A DNA stretch of 64,000 bases from Zunongwangia profunda SM-A87 (lineage in GTDB: Bacteria > Bacteroidota > Bacteroidia > Flavobacteriales > Flavobacteriaceae), in the NCBI RefSeq assembly GCF_000023465.1, contig NC_014041.1, positions 2,114,001-2,178,000 of the forward strand, given 5' to 3'. The position numbers and the translations under genes were made by a program. Positions 16,701 to 25,324 of this stretch are shown here, piece by piece (position 1 is the first letter of the stretch; each line of letters opens with the position of its first letter). The notes beneath the pieces are model-generated. The model did no database searches and was not told where the DNA came from. It worked only from the letters and a program-made list of their open reading frames with translations.

Positions 16701-18002
16701 ATGGAAAATTTAGATTACGCCCGCCTTCAAATGGCCTTTACATTAGGCTTTCATATTATTTTTGCCTGTATTGGTATGGTGATGCCATTTTTTATGGTGG
16801 TTTCTCACCATAAATGGTTAAAGACCAGAAACCCCGTTTACCTAAAACTTACAAAAGCCTGGCTTAAAGGAGTCGCCATTTTTTTCGTGACGGGTGCAGT
16901 TTCGGGTACCGCACTTTCTTTTGAATTAGGAATGCTATGGCCAGAATTTATGAAACATGCAGGTCCTATTATTGGAATGCCATTTTCGTTAGAAGGAGCA
17001 GCCTTTTTTGTGGAAGCGATAGCTTTAGGATTTTACCTCTATGGGTGGAATAAGCTTCCGGAGAAATTTCACTGGTTTACCGGAGTGATCATAGGAGTTT
17101 CTGGCGTTCTTTCGGGAATTTTAGTGGTCGCAGCAAATGGTTGGATGAATGCCCCCAGTGGTTTTGACTATGTTAACGGCCAATTTACTAATGTGGATCC
17201 TATACAGGCGCTACTCAACCCGGCCTGGTTTTCGCAAGCACTGCATATGACGCTGGCTGCTTTCGTAGCGACAAGTTTTGGTGTTGCCGGAATTCATGCT
17301 TTTCAGATCTTAAGGGGGAAAGCCGTAGCGGTTCATAAAAGTGCATTTAAGATCGCTATTTCTTTTGGAGCGATTGCTGCGCTCTTACAACCTATAAGTG
17401 GGGATATTTCTGCTAAAGATGTGGCTGAACGACAACCCGTAAAATTGGCCGCGATGGAAGCGCATTTTGAAACCGAAAAAGGAGCTCCATTATTTATAGG
17501 AGGAATAGTAGATGAAGAAAAAAAAGAAGTGAATTATAAAATCGAAATCCCGAAGGCACTTTCTTTTCTAGCTTTTGGTGATTTTGATGCTGAAGTAAAA
17601 GGATTAAATGAATTTCCAGAAGAGGAAATTCCGCCTGTAGCTATTGTACATTATGCATTTCAGGTGATGGTTGGGATTGGTACTTTACTTGCTTTAGCCG
17701 GAATCCTGTTTTTTATAAGCCTTAAAAAGAAATCCTGGATGGATAGTAAAAAATACTGGTGGTTTTTTATGTTATTGGCTCCGCTTGGTTTTCTGGCCCT
17801 GGAAGCCGGCTGGGTAGTGACCGAGGTTGGTCGCCAACCCTGGATCATCTATCAGATCATGAGAACCAGTGATGCGGTTACACCAATGCCGGGAATAAAA
17901 TTTAGCTTCTTTATGTATGTTGGTGTTTATATCCTTTTAGCCCTTACGGTAACCTGGTTAATGCAGCGACAAATAAAAGCCCTAAACACCCAAAAAGATT
18001 AA
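16701..18002 (+). CDS. cydA: Cytochrome bd-type quinol oxidase subunit I
   Basis: A 433-residue membrane protein. The start (MENLDYARLQMAFTLGFH) puts the heme-ligand histidine at 18, matching His19 of E. coli. LSGILVVAANGWMNAPSGF is the conserved heme-binding loop; GDISAKDVAERQPVKLAAME gives the K/E-rich Q-loop start; GWVVTEVGRQPWIIYQIMRT is the C-terminal signature. The Q-loop is short, as in cyanide-insensitive (CioA-like) members. With CydB it oxidises quinol and reduces oxygen at high affinity. bd oxidases as a class resist sulfide, which matters given the neighbouring sulfur genes. Confidence 0.95.
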   Translation: MENLDYARLQMAFTLGFHIIFACIGMVMPFFMVVSHHKWLKTRNPVYLKLTKAWLKGVAIFFVTGAVSGTALSFELGMLWPEFMKHAGPIIGMPFSLEGAAFFVEAIALGFYLYGWNKLPEKFHWFTGVIIGVSGVLSGILVVAANGWMNAPSGFDYVNGQFTNVDPIQALLNPAWFSQALHMTLAAFVATSFGVAGIHAFQILRGKAVAVHKSAFKIAISFGAIAALLQPISGDISAKDVAERQPVKLAAMEAHFETEKGAPLFIGGIVDEEKKEVNYKIEIPKALSFLAFGDFDAEVKGLNEFPEEEIPPVAIVHYAFQVMVGIGTLLALAGILFFISLKKKSWMDSKKYWWFFMLLAPLGFLALEAGWVVTEVGRQPWIIYQIMRTSDAVTPMPGIKFSFFMYVGVYILLALTVTWLMQRQIKALNTQKD

Positions 18003-18004
18003 TT

Positions 18005-19045
18005 ATGTTATACGTAGTGTTATTTTTCTTACTGTTTTCATTACTGCTTTACGTGCTTTTGGGTGGAGCTGATTTTGGTGCCGGCATAGTCGAATTGTTT
18101 TCATCCAGAGAAAATAAAAAAGTAAATCGCGATACCATTTATCGTGTGATGGGGCCAATTTGGGAAGCTAACCATATTTGGTTAATCATCCTGATCGTTA
18201 TTTTATGGATCGCTTTTCCTGTATACTTTAATATCATAATTATTTATTTGCACGTGCCGCTAACTCTGGTACTTTTAGGAATAACTATGCGTGGGGTATC
18301 TTTTGTTTTTAGGCATTATGATGCCTTTCAGGATAAATCACAATTAGTGTACAATGGCTTATTTAGATTTTCCAGCTTTATCACCCCCATTTTTTTGGGA
18401 ATGTGTTTTGCAGCTCTGGTTGGTGGAAAATTAGTGGTTACCGAAGATTACACCAATTACGGGTTTTACGATTTGTTTATGGCACCGTGGTTTAATGGAT
18501 TTGGTATTCTAGTGGGATTATTTTATGCCTCCCTTTGTGCATTCTTAGCGTCTACCTTATTAATAGGGGAGAGTGAAGGTGATATTCGAAATATGTATAT
18601 CCAAAAATCTAAGATTTCAACAGCGGTTTTAGTTGTACTTGGATTTGTATTAATCGCGTATGGATTTTTTAGTGAAATAGCATTTATCAGAGATTTCGTC
18701 ACCAATCCTATTTCCATAATCTGCATTATTCTTTCAGGAATTCTTTTGATTCCACTTTGGAAGTTTATACGTGCCGGTCGCCGAATTTTAAGTCGGTATT
18801 TCGCTGGCTTGCAAGTAGTCTTAGTGCTTTTTGCAGCATTAGTTGCCCATTTTCCTTATGTAATTATAACCTCATCACAAGAAATTAGTCTTTTAGAAGA
18901 TATTTCGCCAGATAGTGTAATTATGGTTTTGGGGATATCTTTAATTATTGGTGGCGGAATTATTTTACCTGGCTTATTCCACTTAATGAAGTCATTTAAA
19001 ATGATAAAGATCTTTGATAGGGACGAGCAGCAATTTCAGAAATAA
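18005..19045 (+). CDS. cydB: Cytochrome bd-type quinol oxidase subunit II
   Basis: A 346-residue protein with about eight membrane segments. LLYVLLGGADFGAGIVELF, MGPIWEANHIWLIILIVILW and LGITMRGVSFVFRHYD are the conserved CydB blocks. It starts two bases after the cydA stop, so the pair is one transcript. No cydX-like peptide or cydDC genes follow; the next gene is a GH43 enzyme. Confidence 0.95.
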   Translation: MLYVVLFFLLFSLLLYVLLGGADFGAGIVELFSSRENKKVNRDTIYRVMGPIWEANHIWLIILIVILWIAFPVYFNIIIIYLHVPLTLVLLGITMRGVSFVFRHYDAFQDKSQLVYNGLFRFSSFITPIFLGMCFAALVGGKLVVTEDYTNYGFYDLFMAPWFNGFGILVGLFYASLCAFLASTLLIGESEGDIRNMYIQKSKISTAVLVVLGFVLIAYGFFSEIAFIRDFVTNPISIICIILSGILLIPLWKFIRAGRRILSRYFAGLQVVLVLFAALVAHFPYVIITSSQEISLLEDISPDSVIMVLGISLIIGGGIILPGLFHLMKSFKMIKIFDRDEQQFQK

Positions 19046-19125
19046 TTTTAAGTGTAAATTTCGCACTTATCTTTTATTTTTTGTCAAAATGTTAGATATT
19101 AGACATCAAATTTATAATCTTTCAA

Positions 19126-20181
19126 ATGACGACAAAATTCTATCGCTTAAAACACATTCTACTTTATGTAATGTCGATCGTAATTTTCAGTTGCAATACA
19201 GCTGAAAGTAACGACCGAGAAAAAGCTATTTCTGAAGAGCCATCTAAAGAAATCACTTATCATAATCCTATCGTAGCTCAGCGTGCCGATCCGTGGGTTT
19301 TTAAAGATGAAGATGGCACGTATTATTTTATTGCGACTGCGCCAGAATACGATCGCATAGAAATGCGTCAATCTAAAACAATAAATGGTCTTGGAACAGC
19401 CGAACCAAAAGTAATTTGGAATAAGCATGAAAACGGGTTGATGAGTCATCACATCTGGGCGCCTGAATTACACAAAATCGATGGAAAATGGTATGTTTAT
19501 TTTGCTGCAGGACAAGCTGAAGATATTTGGAAAATAAGGATGTTCGTACTATCCAATGAAGCTGAAGATCCTATGACGGGAGAATGGAAGGAAGAAGGTC
19601 AAATTGAAACCAATAGAGATTCTTTTTCTTTAGATGCTACAACTTTTAAGCATAATGGCGAACAATATCTTGCCTGGGCGCAAGCGGTTCGGGAAGAGGG
19701 TGGAACTTCGATTTTATTATCTAAAATGGAAACGCCAACCAGTTTAAAAGGTGAAGAAATTGAGATTACACATCCAGAATACGACTGGGAACGTATAGGT
19801 TATTTTGTAAATGAAGGTCCGGCGGTGATTAAAAGAAATGATAAAATTTTTATGACCTATTCGGCTAGTGCTACCGATTCAAATTATGCGATGGGATTAT
19901 TATGGGCAGATGAGGATTCCGATTTAATGAATCCGGAATCATGGCATAAATCTGAAAAACCAGTATTCGCTACTAATGCAGAATTGAGAAGATTTGGTCC
20001 CGGACATAACTCATTTACAATTGCGGAGGATGGAGAAACCGATGTTTTGATCTATCATGCTCGCGTTTACGAAAAAATAAGAGGCAACTCTCTTTATGAC
20101 TTTAATCGCCACACAAGAGCAAAAACCTTTACTTGGGATGAAAAAGGTTTCCCGGATTTTGGTCAGGATATCGCCGATTAA
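19126..20181 (+). CDS. GH43 family glycoside hydrolase, lipoprotein
   Basis: A 351-residue five-bladed propeller enzyme. The N-terminal signal ends in a lipobox (VIFSCN, Cys about 23). The three catalytic carboxylates of GH43 are visible: Asp in VAQRADPWVFKD (base), Asp in SLDATTFK (pKa modulator) and Glu in FVNEGPAVIKR (acid). HHIWAPELHKIDGKWYVYFA is the usual second blade. The sequence resembles arabinofuranosidase-like members, but GH43 covers arabinosidases, xylosidases and galactosidases, so the substrate is open. It begins 80 bp after cydB and has its own terminator. Confidence 0.9.
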   Translation: MTTKFYRLKHILLYVMSIVIFSCNTAESNDREKAISEEPSKEITYHNPIVAQRADPWVFKDEDGTYYFIATAPEYDRIEMRQSKTINGLGTAEPKVIWNKHENGLMSHHIWAPELHKIDGKWYVYFAAGQAEDIWKIRMFVLSNEAEDPMTGEWKEEGQIETNRDSFSLDATTFKHNGEQYLAWAQAVREEGGTSILLSKMETPTSLKGEEIEITHPEYDWERIGYFVNEGPAVIKRNDKIFMTYSASATDSNYAMGLLWADEDSDLMNPESWHKSEKPVFATNAELRRFGPGHNSFTIAEDGETDVLIYHARVYEKIRGNSLYDFNRHTRAKTFTWDEKGFPDFGQDIAD

Positions 20182-20203
20182 CCTGTAAAAATATTTTATC
20201 AAT

Positions 20204-20229
20204 AAAAAAGCGCCAATCGGCGCTTTTTC
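20204..20229 (+). terminator. Intrinsic terminator after GH43
   Basis: AAAAGCGCC pairs with GGCGCTTTT over a 4-nt loop. The A/T flanks make it usable from both sides; the convergent XRE gene ends at 20229. Confidence 0.9.
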
Positions 20230-20423
20230 TATTCTTCATCCTGAAAGATGTCTTCAATTTTCAGGTTAAATAACCTGGCAATCTTAAACGCCAAAGGTAA
20301 ACTGGGATCAAATTTGCCTTTTTCGATAGCGTTTATCGTTTGCCTGGAAACTTCAACGCGATTGGCGAGTTCTGCCTGCGTGATGTTCTTTTCAGCTCGT
20401 AATACTTTAATCCTATTTTTCAT
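20229..20423 (-). CDS. XRE-family small HTH regulator
   Basis: A 64-residue single-domain helix-turn-helix protein: MKNRIKVLRAEKNITQAELA, VEVSRQTINAIEKGKFDPSL, then FKIARLFNLKIEDIFQDEE. This is the YozG/YgzD-type Cro/C1 fold. It overlaps the membrane-protein gene upstream by four bases (ATGA type), so the two are co-translated. Such HTH plus small membrane protein pairs are common, and the HTH usually represses its own operon. Confidence 0.92.
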   Translation of the reverse strand: MKNRIKVLRAEKNITQAELANRVEVSRQTINAIEKGKFDPSLPLAFKIARLFNLKIEDIFQDEE

Positions 20424-20833
20424 TTGTAACGAGCATTTCCTATTAGCATTGCGATTAAATAGGTGATTCCCATAATGAAAACCAAATGTGAAATTTCTGC
20501 ATTAAAAGTAATTAAATTAGTTATATCCAACATAGAATAACTAATTCCTAAAATTAATGTAATACCTAAAGTTATAGCCATAGCATCCATAGTTATTTTA
20601 CGTTGCAAAGGATCCTGGCTGTTTAGATGTTTGCGATTAATTAAAATCATGCCTACCCCTACAAGTGTGTTTACAATGATCATCACTATTGTGATGATTT
20701 TATTATCATTCCAGATAAATTTTGGGCCAAATGCAACAAATGCTAATGTGAAAACCCACAAAAAAGTCCACATGGCCAGCGCTTTAGTATTCTTTTTTAG
20801 CTCGCTTTGCCAATTATTTTTCTCTGCTTTCAT
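20420..20833 (-). CDS. Four-helix membrane protein paired with the XRE regulator
   Basis: A 137-residue protein with four predicted membrane segments (about 20-38, 45-63, 85-108 and 113-131) and a basic loop (NRKHLNSQDPLQRKITMDA). The N-terminus is lysine-rich. I recognise no named family, although similar proteins sit beside XRE regulators in many Bacteroidota and Firmicutes. It is the first gene of the pair; its upstream region carries three TTTTACAAAT copies. Confidence 0.8.
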   Translation of the reverse strand: MKAEKNNWQSELKKNTKALAMWTFLWVFTLAFVAFGPKFIWNDNKIITIVMIIVNTLVGVGMILINRKHLNSQDPLQRKITMDAMAITLGITLILGISYSMLDITNLITFNAEISHLVFIMGITYLIAMLIGNARYK

Positions 20834-20866
20834 AAGTAAAATGTATTTAACTAAAAGTAAAGTTTA

Positions 20867-20931
20867 TTTTACAAATATAATTATCTTTTTACAAATGTCA
20901 AGTTTTATTTACATTTTTATTTTTTACAAAT
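20867..20931 (-). promoter_or_regulatory. Triplicate TTTTACAAAT operator candidate
   Basis: TTTTACAAAT occurs at 20867-20876, 20887-20896 and 20922-20931, with a related TTATTTACAT between. They lie 34 to 98 bp before the start of the membrane protein/XRE operon (20833). Repeated spacing of 20 and 35 bp suggests a site for the operon's own XRE repressor. Confidence 0.45.
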
Positions 20932-21007
20932 AATTATTAACCCAATTAATCGTTAATAGATATATTTATAAATCAACATTTAAAAATGTTGTTATACCTC
21001 AACAATT

Positions 21008-22039
21008 ATGATGAAACAATTTGGAAAAGCCCCATCTGGTAAACGATTAGAAAGAATTAAGCAGTGTGAAAATTATAAAGACGGAAGCTTTAAAAATATA
21101 GAAGAAACATCGGTAAACCCCAATAATGTATCGATGTTTAAGATGATGAAAGATATGCGTAATCGGCCAAAATCTGTAAATCCTTCAAAAAAAATACCCT
21201 TTGTAAAGACAAACCTTAATGGTATTGAAGTAGGAAAACCTGCTTTTGTATGGTTTGGACATTCTTCTTATTTCCTAAAAATAAATGACTATACTATTTT
21301 GGTAGATCCTGTATTTAGTGGATATGCTTCGCCGGTCTCTTTCTTTGGTAAAGCTTATGATGGTGCTAATGAATACGGTGTAGACGATATGCCTGAAATA
21401 GATATGTTGATACTTACCCACGACCATTATGATCACTTGGATTATCCAACCATTACAAAACTCAAAAACAAAGTAAAACGGATAGTTTGTTCTTTGGGGG
21501 TTGGTGCTCATTTAGAGTATTGGGGATATGCTGAAGCAATGATAACCGAGTTAAACTGGTGGGAATCGCTAGAAATCATGAACGATTTTAAAATAACCGC
21601 CACACCTGCAAGACATTTTTCGGGACGTTTGTTTAAACGAGGAAACACGCTTTGGTCTTCTTTTGTTTTAGAAGTTTTTGGTTACAAATTATACTTGGGT
21701 GGCGACTCTGGTTATAGTCCTCAATTTAAGGAGATTGGTGATACATTTGGACCATTTGATCTGGCGATTTTGGAATGCGGGCAATACGGTGAAAACTGGC
21801 CGCAAATTCATAATTTCCCCGAAGAAATGGTGAAAACTGCCAAGGATTTAAAAGCCAAAAGAGTAATCCCTGTTCACTGGGCAAAATTTACGTTAGCGAT
21901 GCATCCCTGGAATCAACCTATAAAACGCTTTAAAAAAGCTGCCGACGAAGAAGGACTTCCTTATGTAAGCCCTAAGATTGGTGAGTTATATCAACTCAAT
22001 CAGGAATTTAATCAGGAAGTTTGGTGGGATTTTGAATAA
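21008..22039 (+). CDS. MBL-fold metallo-hydrolase (UlaG/NAPE-PLD-like)
   Basis: A 343-residue protein without signal peptide. VWFGHSSYFLKINDYTILVD opens the fold; LILTHDHYDHLDYPT is the H-x-H-x-D-H zinc motif; PARHFSGR gives the next histidine, LYLGGDSGYSP the bridging aspartate and VIPVHWAKF the last histidine. The ARHFSGR and IPVHWAKF blocks are typical of N-acyl-phosphatidylethanolamine phospholipase D-like members. The exact substrate is unknown. MMK at the start leaves two equal start choices (21008, 21011). It is a single-gene unit. Confidence 0.87.
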   Translation: MMKQFGKAPSGKRLERIKQCENYKDGSFKNIEETSVNPNNVSMFKMMKDMRNRPKSVNPSKKIPFVKTNLNGIEVGKPAFVWFGHSSYFLKINDYTILVDPVFSGYASPVSFFGKAYDGANEYGVDDMPEIDMLILTHDHYDHLDYPTITKLKNKVKRIVCSLGVGAHLEYWGYAEAMITELNWWESLEIMNDFKITATPARHFSGRLFKRGNTLWSSFVLEVFGYKLYLGGDSGYSPQFKEIGDTFGPFDLAILECGQYGENWPQIHNFPEEMVKTAKDLKAKRVIPVHWAKFTLAMHPWNQPIKRFKKAADEEGLPYVSPKIGELYQLNQEFNQEVWWDFE

Positions 22040-22210
22040 ACAAAAATGTTTATGAACTGCTCTCAATAATTAGTGATATCTTGAAATTGTAAATTTTTTT
22101 TAAGTTCATACTTTATGGGTTTGTCCAAAAGGTCTTATTTAATATAATACGATCTTTAAGTAGCTAGTATTAATTACTTTTTTAATTTAAAAGATATTTA
22201 TATTCGAAAC

Positions 22211-22816
22211 TTGCTAAAAAAAAGACATTTTATTGGGTTTTTACTCCTGTTTGTTGGTTTTTTAATCAAGATGTTATTCACCCATTTGGTATATTACTAT
22301 GCTTTTGTAAAAGGTATAAGTCTGCTTTTTATTTTCTTAGGCCTGTCTATTTTTCTTTTAGGGATCATCATTAGATCTGAAGAAGTAGACAAAGGCTCTT
22401 TTAAAAAAGATCCAATCACTTACATTTTGGTGAGTGTAATGCAGCTTATTCTGGTGGTTGGGATTACCGGTTTTGCCATTGTTTTAGAGCATTTTGCTGA
22501 AGGAGGAAATCACCAGTTAGCCAAAATTCTTATTCAAGATTCACATAAGGAAACAATCGCAGTGGTTAGTGAAGAACGTCGGGTAACACAGGTTTTTACC
22601 ACTAATGGCTACGAAGATTTTGCAATTTTTCATTACCAGAATAATTACGGAACTTACGAAGAACAGGGGAAAAAGATTGATCCTTATTTTCGCGAAACAT
22701 TATTGAGAAAATCGATTAATTATAAGGGCAGAAGAATAACGGTAAAACTCGATGGTCTACAATTTAAAATTCGATATTCTACCCGCTTTCCTTCAATGTT
22801 TATGATTGTGGACTAA
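22211..22816 (+). CDS. Membrane protein of unknown function (TTG start)
   Basis: A 201-residue frame with three N-terminal hydrophobic segments (about 7-35, 38-53, 70-92) and a soluble C-terminal domain of ~110 residues. No ATG lies between the upstream in-frame stop and TTG at 22211; using TTG gives LKKRHFIGF, a good positive start before the first helix, whereas the next ATG (22271) would cut into that helix. I recognise no family. A hairpin terminator follows at 22873. Confidence 0.65.
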   Translation: MLKKRHFIGFLLLFVGFLIKMLFTHLVYYYAFVKGISLLFIFLGLSIFLLGIIIRSEEVDKGSFKKDPITYILVSVMQLILVVGITGFAIVLEHFAEGGNHQLAKILIQDSHKETIAVVSEERRVTQVFTTNGYEDFAIFHYQNNYGTYEEQGKKIDPYFRETLLRKSINYKGRRITVKLDGLQFKIRYSTRFPSMFMIVD

Positions 22817-22849
22817 TAACCTGAGTTCGATCTGAGAAAATTTCGGAGA

Positions 22850-22938
22850 CTGAGTGAAATCTTGGCAAAAGATTTTGTATCGAAGTTTCCATTTTGGTAG
22901 CATTTCGATACAAATTTTTCTTTAAAATTCACTCAATG
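22850..22938 (+). terminator. Nested hairpin, likely terminator and intergenic repeat
   Basis: Inner arms TTTGTATCGAA (22874-22884) and TTCGATACAAA (22904-22914) pair perfectly and run into ATTTTTC. Outer arms GAGTGA and TCACTC extend the stem. It closes the gene ending at 22816. Confidence 0.65.
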
Positions 22939-22994
22939 AACCAAAATGCCTGCACAAACTTTTATATCGAAATCAGGTTAATATTGAACTTAGC

Positions 22995-24557
22995 TTATAA
23001 AGCTTCTTCGAACAATAGATTGGTATTTGGGTCTAAGTCTATGGAAATCGGTTTTTCTGAGGTTTCAATCTCAAAAGTTTCTTTCTTTTTTGTGATGTTA
23101 AAATCGATAATTTCAGCATCTTTTGTAGCATAATTTAACTGAAGTTCTATTGGGAATTCAAAATCATTTTTTTGAAGTTGTTGAACGGTGATTTTTAATT
23201 TTCCGTTTTTATAGGAATATTCTAGTTTTATCTTTGGCTGCCCATATTGTGTTAACCATTGCTTGAAAAACTGGTTTAAATTAATGCCTGAAACTGCTTC
23301 GAATTCAACTTTTAAATCTTCTGAAGTTGCATTGCTGAATTTATATTTTTGATAGTATTGCTGTATAGTCTTCCAGAAATTTTCATCCCCCACTTTTCTA
23401 CGTAACATGTGCAAAATCCAGGCTCCCTTTTGATAGGAGTTAGGATTCAATAATTCCATTAAATTCGTACGAGAACTATCGATTACTGCTGTTTTAGTAC
23501 TCTGGCTAAACCCAATTACCTGGCGACGCTCTTGTTGTAATTTTTCGTCTAGTTTTGATTTTCCATATTGATGCTCGGCATATAAATCGGTAAAATAAGT
23601 TGCAAAACCCTCACTTAACCAAAGATGTGACCAGTCATCTTCTGAAGCCGAATCTCCAAACCACTGATGTGCAATTTCGTGTGCCAATAGAAACTCAGAA
23701 GAGCGTTTACCATCAACCGAATTCTCAAAATAAAAAATATTTCCGGCATTTTCCATACCGCCATAACGCGTTGTGGATTGTACGTTGGCTAATTTTGTAA
23801 AAGGGAAAGGTGCTATTTTCTCAGAAAAAAACTGTAAAATTTCTTCAGCCTGTGCATAATCGTAAAAACCAGCTTCTTTATTTTCAGGATATACCCATGA
23901 AGATAGTGGAATTTTAGCAATCTCGCCTAAATGTTGAACGGCAAATTCAGCCACACCAATCACCATCACTTTAGTAGGTAATTCTAGCGGGGTTGCATAC
24001 ACATACAGAGAATTTTCATCATCAATATTGGTAATTTCCTGAAGTGTTCCTGTAGCCACTACCTGATATTTTGACGGCGCCGTAACGTAAAAAGAAACTT
24101 TCGCTTTATCTGAAGGGTGATCAATTAAGGGGAGCCAAAGGTGAGCACGATTAGGCCAGTTATCACCAAAGAAAGTACGATCTCCATATTTATTTTCACT
24201 AATGATGAGTCCATCTTCAGGAATTCCATGGTAAAAAATTGAAATTTCATCTTCGGAAGAGGTATTGATATTTAATTTTTCCTGTGAATGCTGAAACTTT
24301 AATTGTTTTCCATTTTGAAGAATACTGTCGATAATCATTCCTTTGCCGTTTTCTTCGGCAGCAAAATCAAGTTCTAAAACATCTGCATCTTCATTGTATT
24401 GAAAATCGATAATTGCATTTCCTTTAATCACATCGTTTTCATCATTTAGTTTAAGATGAAATTCATACTCCAGAATATCTACTTTTGGGTTTTGTGCCAA
24501 TAATAAGACAGGAGCAAGAAAATTCAGTAAACAGAAAAGAGAAAAGTTGCGTTTCAT
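22995..24557 (-). CDS. Secreted M1-family metallopeptidase
   Basis: A 520-residue protein with a signal peptide (LFCLLNFLAPVLLLAQ). The exopeptidase loop is YGGMENAGN (about 266). The zinc motif HEIAHQWFG is followed by exactly 18 residues to the third ligand in WLSEGFATYF, as in HEXXH-x18-E enzymes. It lacks the long helical C-terminal domain of PepN/ERAP, so it is a short M1 form; the C-terminus after about 440 is beta-rich. Expected role: trimming N-terminal residues from peptides outside the cytoplasm. Confidence 0.92.
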   Translation of the reverse strand: MKRNFSLFCLLNFLAPVLLLAQNPKVDILEYEFHLKLNDENDVIKGNAIIDFQYNEDADVLELDFAAEENGKGMIIDSILQNGKQLKFQHSQEKLNINTSSEDEISIFYHGIPEDGLIISENKYGDRTFFGDNWPNRAHLWLPLIDHPSDKAKVSFYVTAPSKYQVVATGTLQEITNIDDENSLYVYATPLELPTKVMVIGVAEFAVQHLGEIAKIPLSSWVYPENKEAGFYDYAQAEEILQFFSEKIAPFPFTKLANVQSTTRYGGMENAGNIFYFENSVDGKRSSEFLLAHEIAHQWFGDSASEDDWSHLWLSEGFATYFTDLYAEHQYGKSKLDEKLQQERRQVIGFSQSTKTAVIDSSRTNLMELLNPNSYQKGAWILHMLRRKVGDENFWKTIQQYYQKYKFSNATSEDLKVEFEAVSGINLNQFFKQWLTQYGQPKIKLEYSYKNGKLKITVQQLQKNDFEFPIELQLNYATKDAEIIDFNITKKKETFEIETSEKPISIDLDPNTNLLFEEAL

Positions 24558-24658
24558 ACGATCGATTTTAGAACGTTAAAATTAAGGCTTTTGTGCCGTT
24601 GAAAAAACTTTGGTAAATTTAAAATGTTTTTAAATTTAATTTAAATTCTAAAGCGTTG

Positions 24659-25273
24659 ATGTTGAGAGTATTTAAGTTTCGTGTGTTTTTTTGGTGATTT
24701 TTATATATTTAACTTCTTGCGGAACAAAATATAACTATAATTTCGATCGTGGAAAAGCAATCGATTTTTCTAAAGGAAAATGGATTTTAAATCAAAATTT
24801 TACGAATCTAGACTCTAAAGCACATGTTCAAAGCGTTACCAAAGATTGTTTTTTAGAAGTAATAGTAGATTCTTTGCTCTATGATTCCTTTTGTTTAAAC
24901 TTAGAGAATAAACTTAAAACTAAAGATTTTCCATTACATCCCTTCTAAAAAAGAGTTAGCGCATATCAGGGAGTTTACTGAATGTGACTTTTTGATTAAT
25001 GTGAGCACGTTAAAGCTTAAAGACGAAGCTGGATCTTTTACTTTTTCCAGAGATTATGGAACTAGTATAAAAAAGAATGAATCTGTTACTAAAATTTGGA
25101 TTTACGATTTAAATACTTTAGAATTAATTTCTAAATCCCAGTCTACGGCTACCAATGAAGTTAAAGAAACTGAGGATTCAGGTTTTGGAATTGTAACTTC
25201 AAGCTATGGTTTAGCTTTTTCTTCTTTAAGAAGATTAATTAAGAAATATGATAAGTATAGAAAGGATAAATAA
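24659..25273 (+). pseudogene. Lipoprotein gene interrupted by two compensating frameshifts
   Basis: From ATG 24659 the frame reads MLRVFKFRVFF, then is lost in a run of seven T (24686-24692); one more T would restore LVIFIYLTSCG, a perfect lipoprotein signal and lipobox. The second frame continues to a stop at 24946-24948. Near 24935-24943 one surplus base shifts it back to the first frame, where IPSKKELAHIREFTECDFLI leads on to a stop at 25271. Corrected, the product would be a lipoprotein of about 204 residues, family unknown. Either the gene is decaying or the assembly has two indel errors. Confidence 0.7.
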
Positions 25274-25306
25274 AAAGCCGCTTCTAATTAAAAAGCGGCC
25301 TTTTCA
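25274..25306. terminator. Bidirectional terminator
   Basis: GCCGCTT pairs with AAGCGGC, flanked by A-run and T-run. It lies between the broken lipoprotein gene and the convergent aldo/keto reductase gene. A near-identical hairpin lies at 35938-35958. Confidence 0.85.
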
Positions 25307-25324
25307 GTATAAATTTTTTATATC

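Noticed and set aside
16619..16813. ORF of 64 codons overlapping the cydA start.
   Set aside because: It overlaps the well-supported CydA N-terminus in another frame.
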